Source: Bordetella parapertussis
GTDB taxonomy: Bacteria > Pseudomonadota > Gammaproteobacteria > Burkholderiales > Burkholderiaceae_C
Direction: 5' to 3'
DNA: 16,283 nt
NCBI GenBank assembly: GCA_945882755.1
Contig: CAMCWS010000046.1
Span: 1 to 16,283 of the forward strand
The first letter of the stretch is position 1. Each line of letters begins with the position of its first letter. Shown here piece after piece: positions 8,663 through 14,458 of the stretch. A program made the position numbers and the translations under genes. The notes under the pieces are model-generated. The model was not told the origin of the DNA. It saw only the letters and a list, made by a program, of their open reading frames with translations, and ran no database searches.

Positions 8663-9302
8663 ACTGACTCTTTTATTGGTGGACGACCACGCCGTTGTTC
8701 GCAGTGGCTTCAAGGTCCTGCTGCAAACATGGGACGATGTGGATGTGGTGGCTGAGGCCAACAGCGGCGAAGAAGCCCTGCCGCTTTACACCCTGCACCG
8801 CCCCGATGTGGTGATGATGGACATTGCCATGGCGGGTATGGGCGGCATTGAAGCAAGCAAACGCTTGTTGGCACTCGACCCACAAGTTCGCATCTTGGCG
8901 CTGTCGGCACACGAAGACAGCAGTTACGCCAAACGCGCTTTGCAAGCCGGTGCCTTGGGCTATTTGTCCAAGCGCACTGCTCCCGAGGTGTTGATAGACG
9001 CTTTGCGCATGGTGGCGCAGCATCAGCGCTTTATCGACCCCATCATCGCGCAACGCATGGCCAACCAACGAACTGACAGCGATGCGCAACACATCGACAA
9101 ACTCTCGCCGCGCGAATTTGAAGTTTTTATATTGCTGGCAAAAGGGCATTCGGTACTGGAGATCTCCCAGTCCTTGGGTTTGTCTGCTTCAACCGTGGGC
9201 ACCCATTTGTACAAGGTGAAACAAAAACTTCAACTCAACAACCAATCCGAAATGACCTTGCTGGCCATGCGACATGGTTTGCTCGACGCAGCCAGCCCAT
9301 GA
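8655..9302 (+). CDS. NarL/FixJ-type response regulator, LuxR-family DNA-binding
   Basis: 215 residues from ATG 8655, which overlaps the kinase stop by eight bases. The receiver domain (residues ~4-120) has the acidic pair D10-D11, phosphoacceptor D56 (VVMMDIAMAG), switch residue S84 and K106 (YLSKRT). The C-terminal LuxR helix-turn-helix (~148-210) shows LSPREFEVFILLAKGHS, EISQSLGLSASTVGTHLYKVKQKL and a final amphipathic helix. It is the cognate partner of the upstream kinase and a likely transcription activator or repressor; its targets may include its own cluster. The stop overlaps the next start in ATGA. Confidence 0.97.
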   Translation: MAKLTLLLVDDHAVVRSGFKVLLQTWDDVDVVAEANSGEEALPLYTLHRPDVVMMDIAMAGMGGIEASKRLLALDPQVRILALSAHEDSSYAKRALQAGALGYLSKRTAPEVLIDALRMVAQHQRFIDPIIAQRMANQRTDSDAQHIDKLSPREFEVFILLAKGHSVLEISQSLGLSASTVGTHLYKVKQKLQLNNQSEMTLLAMRHGLLDAASP

Positions 9303-10165
9303 ACCCCAACCCATCATCTACCCACAATGAACGTGTGGCCTTGATCACCGGCGCCAATATCGGTATCGGCCGCGTCACCGCTTTGCGATTGGCGCAAGCG
9401 GGTTTCACGGTGTTTTTAGCAGGCCGCTCGGCACAGCGTACACAAGCGGTGATCGACGAGATTCACGCCACCACGAAAACAAGCAACAAAGCGTTTTTCC
9501 TGCCACTGCAGCTTGACGACTTGAACTCGGTACGCGAATGCGCCGCACTGTTTTTGGCGCGGCAACTGCCCTTGCACTTGCTGATCAACAACGCGGGTTT
9601 GGCCGGCCTCAAAGGCCAAACCCGCCAAGGTTTTGAGATGGCATTTGGCGTGAATCACTTGGGGCATTTTTTGCTTACCCAGTTGTTGCTGCCCACATTG
9701 AAAGCCAGCGCACCCGCCAGAGTGGTGACGGTGGCAAGCCGGGCTCACCTGATGGCCTACCAAGGCTTGGATTGGGCTGCGCTGCAACAACCTACCCGCA
9801 GCCTCACCGGTACCCGCGAATATGGTGTGTCCAAGTTGGCCAATATTTTGTTCAGCGCCCATTTAGCCAAAGAATTGGCCGGTACAGGGGTGTCCACCTA
9901 TTCGCTGCACCCTGGCGTGGTTGACACCGAGGTGTGGCGTGAACTGCCTGGTTTCTTAAGGCCTTTGTTGCGTCTGCGTGGACTGCTCACGCCCGAGGAA
10001 GGGGCGCAAACCACGCTTTACTGCGCATTGCAAGCACCCGCCAGTGAAAGCGGCTTGTACTACGACAAAAGCCGTGTCAAAACCCCATCGCGCATTGCAC
10101 AAGATGCACAACTGGCAGAACAACTCTGGAAGCAATCCCTGCAATGGGTAGAGGCAACATCATGA
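9299..10165 (+). CDS. Short-chain dehydrogenase/reductase (retinol-dehydrogenase-like SDR)
   Basis: 288 residues, classical SDR length with a small C-terminal extension. The Rossmann cofactor motif is TGANIGIG (residues 17-24), followed by AGR at 41-43, whose arginine suggests NADP(H). NNAG lies at 97-100, catalytic S147 in VTVASRAH, and catalytic Y175-x3-K179 in YGVSK. LHPGVVDTEVWRELP is typical of the WW-oxidoreductase/retinol dehydrogenase branch. It is a cytosolic NAD(P)-dependent oxidoreductase of unknown substrate; light- or lipid-related names from databases should not be taken literally. The start overlaps the response regulator stop (ATGA), and its own stop overlaps the next gene in the same way, so it belongs to the same operon. 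Confidence 0.95.
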   Translation: MNPNPSSTHNERVALITGANIGIGRVTALRLAQAGFTVFLAGRSAQRTQAVIDEIHATTKTSNKAFFLPLQLDDLNSVRECAALFLARQLPLHLLINNAGLAGLKGQTRQGFEMAFGVNHLGHFLLTQLLLPTLKASAPARVVTVASRAHLMAYQGLDWAALQQPTRSLTGTREYGVSKLANILFSAHLAKELAGTGVSTYSLHPGVVDTEVWRELPGFLRPLLRLRGLLTPEEGAQTTLYCALQAPASESGLYYDKSRVKTPSRIAQDAQLAEQLWKQSLQWVEATS

Positions 10166-10533
10166 AACAAATAATCTGCCTGCTGGTGCTGTGTATCAGT
10201 TGCGGGGCTCAAGCCGAATGGCAAAGCCTGTCTAAAGCCGAAGATGGTGATTGGTATATCGACCGCCAGTTGGTGCAACCCAGACCTGTGGTGCGAGCTT
10301 GGACCTTGTTCGATCACTACGCACCCGTGGGCGCCTTCGGCGTTTTATCGGTGAAAACCATGCATGAATTCGATTGTGTGCAACAGCGTATGCGAGACAT
10401 CAACATCGTGGTCTTCAACGACCACATGGCACGTGGCTCTATTCTTCGCAACACCTACCCTGGCACGCAGCTGATGCATCCCCCGCCGGGCAGCGTGTTC
10501 GAGCAACTCATGACCCAGCTGTGCAAACCATGA
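10162..10533 (+). CDS. Small secreted surface-adhesin-E-like protein
   Basis: 123 residues from ATG 10162, with GAGGC about seven bases upstream and an ATGA overlap with the SDR stop. Signal peptide residues 1-18 (hydrophobic CLLVLCIS core, cleavage after AQA, before E19-W20). The mature protein shares landmarks with the product of 6477-6938: EW start, YID at 32-34, AWTLFD, a serine-methionine strand ending MHEFDC (C72), QQRMR, and terminal LC (C121). It therefore looks like a second member of the PF16747-like surface-adhesin E family, minus the basic tail. C72 and C121 probably pair in the periplasm. A lipobox was considered, but the cysteines in the signal region lack the right neighbours. 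Its stop overlaps the pirin start. Function unknown. Confidence 0.82.
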   Translation: MKQIICLLVLCISCGAQAEWQSLSKAEDGDWYIDRQLVQPRPVVRAWTLFDHYAPVGAFGVLSVKTMHEFDCVQQRMRDINIVVFNDHMARGSILRNTYPGTQLMHPPPGSVFEQLMTQLCKP

Positions 10534-11546
10534 ACAACTCCTCCATTCTTCGCATCGCGCCCTTGGGTTTTCCTTGGCAAACCATCGACCCCTTTTTGTT
10601 TTGCGTACACCACCTAGACCACTACCCCCAAGGTAATGCGGCCATGGGACCAGCGGCTTCTTTGGCGGGGCGCAACCTAGGCCAAGACTTTGCGGGCAAG
10701 GACGGCTGGAGCATGTACCACGGCATGACCATCCCCGGTTTTCCGGCGCATCCGCATCGTGGCTTCGAGACGGTGACTATCGTGCGGCAAGGCCATATTG
10801 ATCACTCTGACTCGCTGGGCGCCACTGCCCGTTTTGGCCCAGGTGACGTGCAGTGGCTGACCGCTGGTCAAGGCATTGTTCATTGCGAAATGTTTCCCTT
10901 GCGTCATACCGACCAAGCCAATACCGCCGAACTGTTTCAAATTTGGCTCAACCTGCCGGCCAGCCACAAAATGGTCAAGCCGCACTTCACCATGCTGTGG
11001 GGCGAACAAATTCAAGACGTTCACCATGTGGATGCCCAGGGTTTGACCACCGACATCCGCGTGGTGGCTGGTAGCTTGCAAGAGGCGAAGGGCTTGCCGC
11101 CTCCGCCCGATTCTTGGGCAAGTCAATCCGAGGCCGATGTGGCCATTTTCACGGTTCGCATGGCCGCAGGGGCGCGCTGGACAGCGCCGCCTGCACAGGC
11201 AGGAACACGTCGCCAGTGGTATGTGTTTCAAGGTCAGGGATTGCGCATGGCGGGGCAGCCGGTGGCTGTGAAATCAGTGGTGGAGGTTCGTGCGCAGGAT
11301 GCCATTGAAATTGCCAATGGCGACAGTCCCAGCGAGTTGTTGATGCTGCAAGGCCGCCCGATTGGCGAACCGGTGGCGCAACACGGTCCTTTTGTGATGA
11401 ACACAAGGGCTGAAATAGAGCAAGCGTTTGAGGACTACCGCCGCACAGAATTTGGCGGCTGGCCTTGGACAGGCCCAGACCCTGTGCACCCCCGGGACAA
11501 AGGGCGATTTGCCCTGCATGCTGACGGCAAGCTCGAAGAGCGTTAA
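10530..11546 (+). CDS. Pirin family protein
   Basis: 338 residues, a two-cupin pirin. The start at 10530 overlaps the preceding stop (ATGA); the frame extends upstream only as a shadow. The N-terminal cupin shows HPHRGFETVT with H74 and H76, and TAGQGIVHCEMF with H118 and E120, matching the four iron ligands of human pirin (H56, H58, H101, E103) in order and nearly in spacing. Residues 290-338 form the family C terminus. Pirins bind Fe(II); some have quercetinase or redox-sensing roles, others regulate partner enzymes, so the exact role is open. It is probably cytosolic. It is the last gene of the plus-strand chain and ends tail to tail with the next minus-strand gene, overlapping it by four bases. 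Confidence 0.96.
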   Translation: MNNSSILRIAPLGFPWQTIDPFLFCVHHLDHYPQGNAAMGPAASLAGRNLGQDFAGKDGWSMYHGMTIPGFPAHPHRGFETVTIVRQGHIDHSDSLGATARFGPGDVQWLTAGQGIVHCEMFPLRHTDQANTAELFQIWLNLPASHKMVKPHFTMLWGEQIQDVHHVDAQGLTTDIRVVAGSLQEAKGLPPPPDSWASQSEADVAIFTVRMAAGARWTAPPAQAGTRRQWYVFQGQGLRMAGQPVAVKSVVEVRAQDAIEIANGDSPSELLMLQGRPIGEPVAQHGPFVMNTRAEIEQAFEDYRRTEFGGWPWTGPDPVHPRDKGRFALHADGKLEER

Positions 11547-11965
11547 GTTTTACCCGCGTTGGGCGCTGGCGAGATTTCGGTGAGCGTGACTTCTTCCAAA
11601 ACCTCCAACTCTCTTTGGGCTTGCAGCGCCGCTTTGCGCCGCGCCAAGATATCTTCCCGCGCTGCTGTTTGAAACAGCAACCAATCGGTGCGGTCCTTTG
11701 CGCGGGGAAGACCAGCAAACAACAACAACACCAAAAGGTAGCTCAGTCCGTAGCTCAGCGCCAAGCCACCGGACTGCAAGCCTATCGCCCATGAATGTTC
11801 ATCTTGCCAAACTTCGGGCAAGGGGAAAAGTGACCATTGGTCAATCCAGCCTTCCCGCCACAAATAGGCGCACCAAGCGGCAAACAGGCCCCATGCCATG
11901 GTGTGAAAAAGGCGTTTTTCCACGCGACCCAGTACTTGGCACCAATCTGGCTCGTGAAATTCCAT
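11543..11965 (-). CDS. Hypothetical inner-membrane protein with two TM segments
   Basis: 140 residues, no family recognised. The start at 11965 is backed by GGAG six bases upstream on the minus strand. Two hydrophobic segments are seen: residues ~20-37 (LFHTMAWGLFAAWCAYLW) and ~62-86 (GLALSYGLSYLLVLLLFAG), separated by a tryptophan-rich, acidic stretch. The C-terminal 50 residues are charged, with a likely short helix or coiled coil (AREDILARRKAALQAQREL), probably cytoplasmic. It lies 58 bases downstream of the TetR gene on the same strand and may be co-transcribed with it, or controlled by it. The composition argues for a real gene: sensible TM layout, supported start and no competing frame. 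Confidence 0.72.
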   Translation of the reverse strand: MEFHEPDWCQVLGRVEKRLFHTMAWGLFAAWCAYLWREGWIDQWSLFPLPEVWQDEHSWAIGLQSGGLALSYGLSYLLVLLLFAGLPRAKDRTDWLLFQTAAREDILARRKAALQAQRELEVLEEVTLTEISPAPNAGKT

Positions 11966-12023
11966 CTACTACTCCGAAATCTAAGCAGCTATCTTAGTTC
12001 ATCAAAATGAAGGTGTTAGGGAA

Positions 12024-12659
12024 TCAGTGGCCATGAGATTGTGTTTTGGGTTTGACACTCACCATCGCCAAGGCCAAGGAAGTTAAATAAGCAGTCACTT
12101 GCTCAAGGCTCAATCGCCCATTGGCACGGAACCACACAGGCGCCCAACCCACAATGCCACCGATCGCCAAGGCGGTCAGTTGCACATCGTCTGCATGGAA
12201 CTCTCCCGATTTCACGCCCAGCTCAATCAACTCCACCAAACGTTTATCAAATCCACGGCGCAGTTGGTTGATGGCATCACGGTCTTTTTGCTCCAACTCT
12301 TTTTCTTCTCGGCTGTAAATCATGGCGTGCGGCTGATGCGTCAATACAGCGGTCAAAAAATCACGAACCACATTTTCCAAACGTTCAGTGGCAGACGCAT
12401 CTTTGGTCATGGCGCGGTTCAAGGACTTATGGGCCAGATTGATAGCACGTGAGCAAATTTCTACCAACAACTCATTTTTAGATGCAAAGTGCGCGTAGAT
12501 AAAGGGTTTGGTGACTTGCAACTCGTTAGCGACCTGCTCCAAGGTGGTTTTGCCATAGCCATGGCGGTAGAAAAGATCGACAGCCGCCGCCACAATACGT
12601 TCGCGCTTAAGGTGTGAAATTGCTTCACGCATGTCGTGGGGTTCTGCGGTGTTTGCCAT
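12024..12659 (-). CDS. TetR/AcrR family transcriptional regulator
   Basis: 211 residues. The N-terminal TetR DNA-binding domain spans residues ~18-65: RERIVAAAVDLFYRHGYGKT, then the HTH TLEQVANELQVTKPFIYAHF and ASKNELL. The rest is a helical ligand domain; the segment FDKRLVELIELGVKSGEF...ALAIGGIVGWAPVWFRANG resembles the KstR2-like TetR C-terminal domain, often linked to acyl-CoA or steroid-related ligands in other bacteria (family knowledge, not shown here). The first ATG (12659) is kept; an internal ATG at codon 10 is possible, and neither has a convincing ribosome binding site. It is divergent from the small secreted gene at 12739, so autoregulation of the 79-base shared region is plausible. 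No obvious target enzyme gene lies next to it; the two-TM protein downstream is the nearest candidate. Confidence 0.95.
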   Translation of the reverse strand: MANTAEPHDMREAISHLKRERIVAAAVDLFYRHGYGKTTLEQVANELQVTKPFIYAHFASKNELLVEICSRAINLAHKSLNRAMTKDASATERLENVVRDFLTAVLTHQPHAMIYSREEKELEQKDRDAINQLRRGFDKRLVELIELGVKSGEFHADDVQLTALAIGGIVGWAPVWFRANGRLSLEQVTAYLTSLALAMVSVKPKTQSHGH

Positions 12660-12684
12660 GCCAAGTGCAGATTTTCATTCAGGG

Positions 12685-12715
12685 ATTTTACTTACACAAT
12701 ATCAAATACACTCAA
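12685..12715 (-). promoter_or_regulatory. Weak candidate promoter for the TetR gene
   Basis: On the minus strand, TTGAGT (12715-12710) and TAAAAT (12690-12685) resemble -35 and -10 boxes, but the 19-base spacer is longer than ideal. The 79-base divergent gap must hold promoters for both directions. No convincing palindromic TetR operator was found in it. Confidence 0.25.
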
Positions 12716-12738
12716 GCCGCGATCTCTTTGAATTACCA

Positions 12739-13065
12739 ATGAAAACAAAATTTATTTCCCTGTTTCTTTGTTTGTTGTGCCAATCCGCCTTTGCTGAGTG
12801 GGTTCGTGGAGACCCAAACTGTGCTGCCTGGGTGAAACCAGAAAATAATGCGCGTGAACTTGAAAATAGAGCATGGTTAATTGGATTTTTGAGCGGCGCA
12901 AACATGGCGTTTTCGTTAGACGCAGATCACAAGCCCTTCAATTATTTTGGGGGCATAACGACTGATCAAATATACCTTTGGATGGATAACTATTGCCGAA
13001 CCAATCCACTTTCCTCCGCCATGTATGGCGTTGGTGAACTGATGCAGGAGAGGAACAAAAAATGA
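12739..13065 (+). CDS. Small secreted two-cysteine protein, first of a tandem pair
   Basis: 108 residues; ATG 12739 is chosen because it starts a clean signal peptide (residues 1-19, cleavage after AFA, before E20-W21), although no good ribosome binding site precedes it. The mature part has CAAW (C28), AWLIGFLSGANMAF (45-58), ITTDQIYLWMDNYC (C86) and NPL. This pattern (first Cys, G-[FY]-L-S-G, then W-M-D-x-Y-C-x-x-N-P) is a widespread family of small periplasmic proteins of unknown function, loosely recalling the fold pattern of Rap1a/Tai-type immunity proteins. That resemblance is a guess, not an assignment. C28 and C86 probably form a disulfide. Base composition is clearly more AT-rich than in flanking genes. 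The stop overlaps the next start (ATGA). Confidence 0.8.
   Translation: MKTKFISLFLCLLCQSAFAEWVRGDPNCAAWVKPENNARELENRAWLIGFLSGANMAFSLDADHKPFNYFGGITTDQIYLWMDNYCRTNPLSSAMYGVGELMQERNKK
13046..13054 (+). promoter_or_regulatory. Strong ribosome binding site for the second tandem paralogue
   Basis: AGGAGAGGA, inside the end of the preceding gene and seven bases before ATG 13062, is a strong Shine-Dalgarno match. It contrasts with the poor site before the first paralogue, so the second may be translated more efficiently. Confidence 0.65.
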
Positions 13066-13412
13066 AAAAAAACTTATCTCTATTTCTTTTGATTTTCACA
13101 ATCGGTTTTTCTGAACTAAGTAAAGCCGAGCCAGTCATGGTTGTTTCTGATGTGTATTGCATCAGATGGACTGAAGGAAGAAAGGGTAAGGCATCAAAAG
13201 AAGTTGAAAGCCACTTAATTGGTTTGTTAGATGGTTTAAGCGCAGGAAGACAGATTCCATTTTGGAACTTTAAAGAAGGTATTTCGTTTCAGCAAGTTTA
13301 TGCATGGATGGACAAACACTGTTCAGAAAACCCAGAATCCAATATTTATTTTGGCGCATATGAACTCATCAATGAGCAAACACAAGGCTTGTTTAAAAAA
13401 AATAAGCCATAG
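13062..13412 (+). CDS. Small secreted two-cysteine protein, second of a tandem pair
   Basis: 116 residues from ATG 13062 with a strong ribosome binding site. Signal peptide residues ~1-22 (KKN, then LSLFLLIFTIGF, cleavage after SKA). The mature part matches the upstream gene's pattern: YCIRW (C33), HLIGLLDGLSAG (51-62), ISFQQVYAWMDKHC (C87), SENP, then a helix YFGAYELINEQ. Conserved landmarks are in the same order and at nearly the same spacing (58 versus 54 residues between the cysteines), so the two arose by an old duplication, but overall identity is modest. It ends in a short lysine-rich tail. Hand counts of two 60-base blocks in this gene gave 22 and 21 G/C, against 33 in one block of recB. 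Function unknown. Confidence 0.8.
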   Translation: MKKNLSLFLLIFTIGFSELSKAEPVMVVSDVYCIRWTEGRKGKASKEVESHLIGLLDGLSAGRQIPFWNFKEGISFQQVYAWMDKHCSENPESNIYFGAYELINEQTQGLFKKNKP

Positions 13413-13457
13413 TCAATAGCAAATGAATTTGATGGATTCAAGCAATCCTCTCCACTA

Positions 13458-13479
13458 ACACTCCTGTGGGCAGGAGTGT
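13458..13479 (+). repeat. Perfect 9-bp hairpin downstream of the secreted pair
   Basis: ACACTCCTG (13458-13466), loop TGGG, then CAGGAGTGT (13471-13479): a perfect nine-base-pair stem with a four-base loop. It lies 46 bases after the stop of the preceding gene. No T run follows on either strand, so it is not a standard intrinsic terminator, but it could stabilise the 3' end of that mRNA or end transcription weakly. Confidence 0.7.
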
Positions 13480-13485
13480 GGGGAG

Positions 13486-13512
13486 AAATTAAAAACGCCT
13501 AGAAAGAGGCGT
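13486..13512 (-). terminator. Rho-independent terminator of tRNA-Ser
   Basis: Read on the minus strand: ACGCCT (13512-13507), loop CTTTCT, AGGCGT (13500-13495), then a run of T with TTTTTAATTT (13495-13486). A six-base-pair GC-containing stem followed by a U tract, starting 14 bases after the tRNA 3' end, is a classic intrinsic terminator. Confidence 0.75.
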
Positions 13513-13526
13513 ATTCATTGATGGTA

Positions 13527-13614
13527 TGGCGGAAGCGGTGAGATTCGAACTCACGAACGGTTTCCCGTTGCCGGTTTTCAAGACCGGTGCAATCGACCAC
13601 TCTGCCACGCTTCC
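13527..13614 (-). tRNA. tRNA-Ser, anticodon UGA
   Basis: 88 bases on the minus strand, including an encoded CCA (13527-13529 on this strand reads CCA). The acceptor stem is GGAAGCG/CGCTTCC with discriminator G. The anticodon stem CCGGT/ACCGG encloses loop CTTGAAA, with anticodon TGA (complement of 13578-13580), reading UCA and probably other UCN codons. There is a long variable arm (AACGGGAAACCGTT), as in class II tRNAs, and a T arm GTGAG-TTCGAAT-CTCAC. All parts are intact. Confidence 0.97.
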
Positions 13615-13625
13615 TAGTCGTGTGT

Positions 13626-13654
13626 GTCTTAGCTTGGTAGATTCTACCCAACAA
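13626..13654 (-). promoter_or_regulatory. Candidate promoter of tRNA-Ser
   Basis: On the minus strand, TTGTTG (13654-13649), a 17-base spacer and TAAGAC (13631-13626) precede the tRNA by 11 bases. The -35 box is good, the -10 poor. The spacer contains the palindrome GGTAGATTCTACC (13636-13648). Confidence 0.35.
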
Positions 13655-13696
13655 AAACTGAATAGACCTATCGCAGAAGATTAGAAATAATTCACC

Positions 13697-14455
13697 ATGT
13701 ACACCGTCATCCAAACGACTTTATTTAGCCTTTGCATGGCTTGGTCGATAAAGACATGGGCATCAGAAACAACTCAGCACAAGGCGTTTAGACATACAGC
13801 TGTGAAAACCGGCGTCTATGAATTCAGCTATGACTATCCTCAAGAAGCCCAAGCCATTCCAAAGCTGTCTGACTACCTGCGCAAACAAGCAGTTTCGAAA
13901 AAAAGAAAATTGATCGCAGATGCAACACCCAAATACTGGCGACTGAAAAGAAACCAATCCCCTCAAGGTGATCAAGACATCACCACTTGGACGCTTGCTG
14001 CCCATACAGACAAATTGCTGATCCTTGATGGCCAATTTAAAAGCTATTTGGGCGGTGCCCATGGCGATTACAGCAGCGACAGCTTGTATTGGGACAAACG
14101 AAGCAAACGCAGAATTCGCTTTGAAGATATTTTCATCAGCAGGTCAAGTTTTCAAAATGCCCTGCAAGCAGACTTTTGCGCAAGCTTAGACAGCCAACGA
14201 AGAGAAAAGCGCAAAGATAACCCCCACAATATCAACTACACGGAATGGGAGTGTCTTCCCCTGACCGCGGTCATCACAACCATTCCCACCTCTAACGAAA
14301 GAGGTCGGTATATAGACCATATTCTCTTCAGGCTAGACCCTTATATGGCTGGCCCTTTTTCAGAAGGCGAATACCTGATTACATTGAAAGTGACACCCGC
14401 TTTGCTTGAAGCCATCAAACCCATCTGGCGATCAGAGTTCACCCTTGATCAATGA
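13697..14455 (+). CDS. Secreted DUF3298/RsiV-like protein
   Basis: 252 residues from ATG 13697, with no strong ribosome binding site. Residues 1-23 look like a signal peptide (TLFSLCMAWSIKTWAS). Residues ~35-110 fit a DUF4163/PdaC-like domain (VYEFSYDYPQ). Residues ~115-250 fit DUF3298: GQFKSYLGGAHGDYSSDSLYWD, RIRFEDIF, and the C-terminal GPFSEGEYLITLKVTPALLEAIKP. These domains occur in RsiV anti-sigma factors and in the non-catalytic part of PdaC. No deacetylase motifs and no cytoplasmic sigma-binding region are present, so this is a free periplasmic member of unknown role. Two internal cysteines (ADFCASL and EWECLPL) could pair. G+C is lower than in the housekeeping genes (22 of 60 in one hand-counted block). 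It ends three bases before the hemW stop, tail to tail. Confidence 0.86.
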   Translation: MYTVIQTTLFSLCMAWSIKTWASETTQHKAFRHTAVKTGVYEFSYDYPQEAQAIPKLSDYLRKQAVSKKRKLIADATPKYWRLKRNQSPQGDQDITTWTLAAHTDKLLILDGQFKSYLGGAHGDYSSDSLYWDKRSKRRIRFEDIFISRSSFQNALQADFCASLDSQRREKRKDNPHNINYTEWECLPLTAVITTIPTSNERGRYIDHILFRLDPYMAGPFSEGEYLITLKVTPALLEAIKPIWRSEFTLDQ

Positions 14456-14458
14456 AAC

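Noticed and set aside
10162..10215. Lipoprotein signal in the second adhesin-E-like protein
   Set aside because: The signal peptide contains cysteines, but the residue three before C14 is Cys and C11 follows Leu, so no proper lipobox; cleavage after AQA is preferred.
10374..10529. 52-codon upstream extension of pirin
   Set aside because: It lies inside the adhesin-E-like gene in another frame; pirin homology begins at the ATG at 10530.
11981..11997. CTAAG/CTTAG inverted repeat between the TetR gene and the two-TM gene
   Set aside because: Only five base pairs, AT-rich, seven-base loop and no T run; too weak for a terminator or operator call.
13413..13526. Integration (attachment) site at the tRNA-Ser 3' end
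   Set aside because: No direct repeat of the tRNA 3' end was found in the window and no integrase is present, so only an AT-rich neighbourhood can be claimed.
13499..13714. Minus-strand open frame covering the tRNA-Ser region
   Set aside because: It includes the complete tRNA and its terminator; the frame is a by-product of tRNA sequence.
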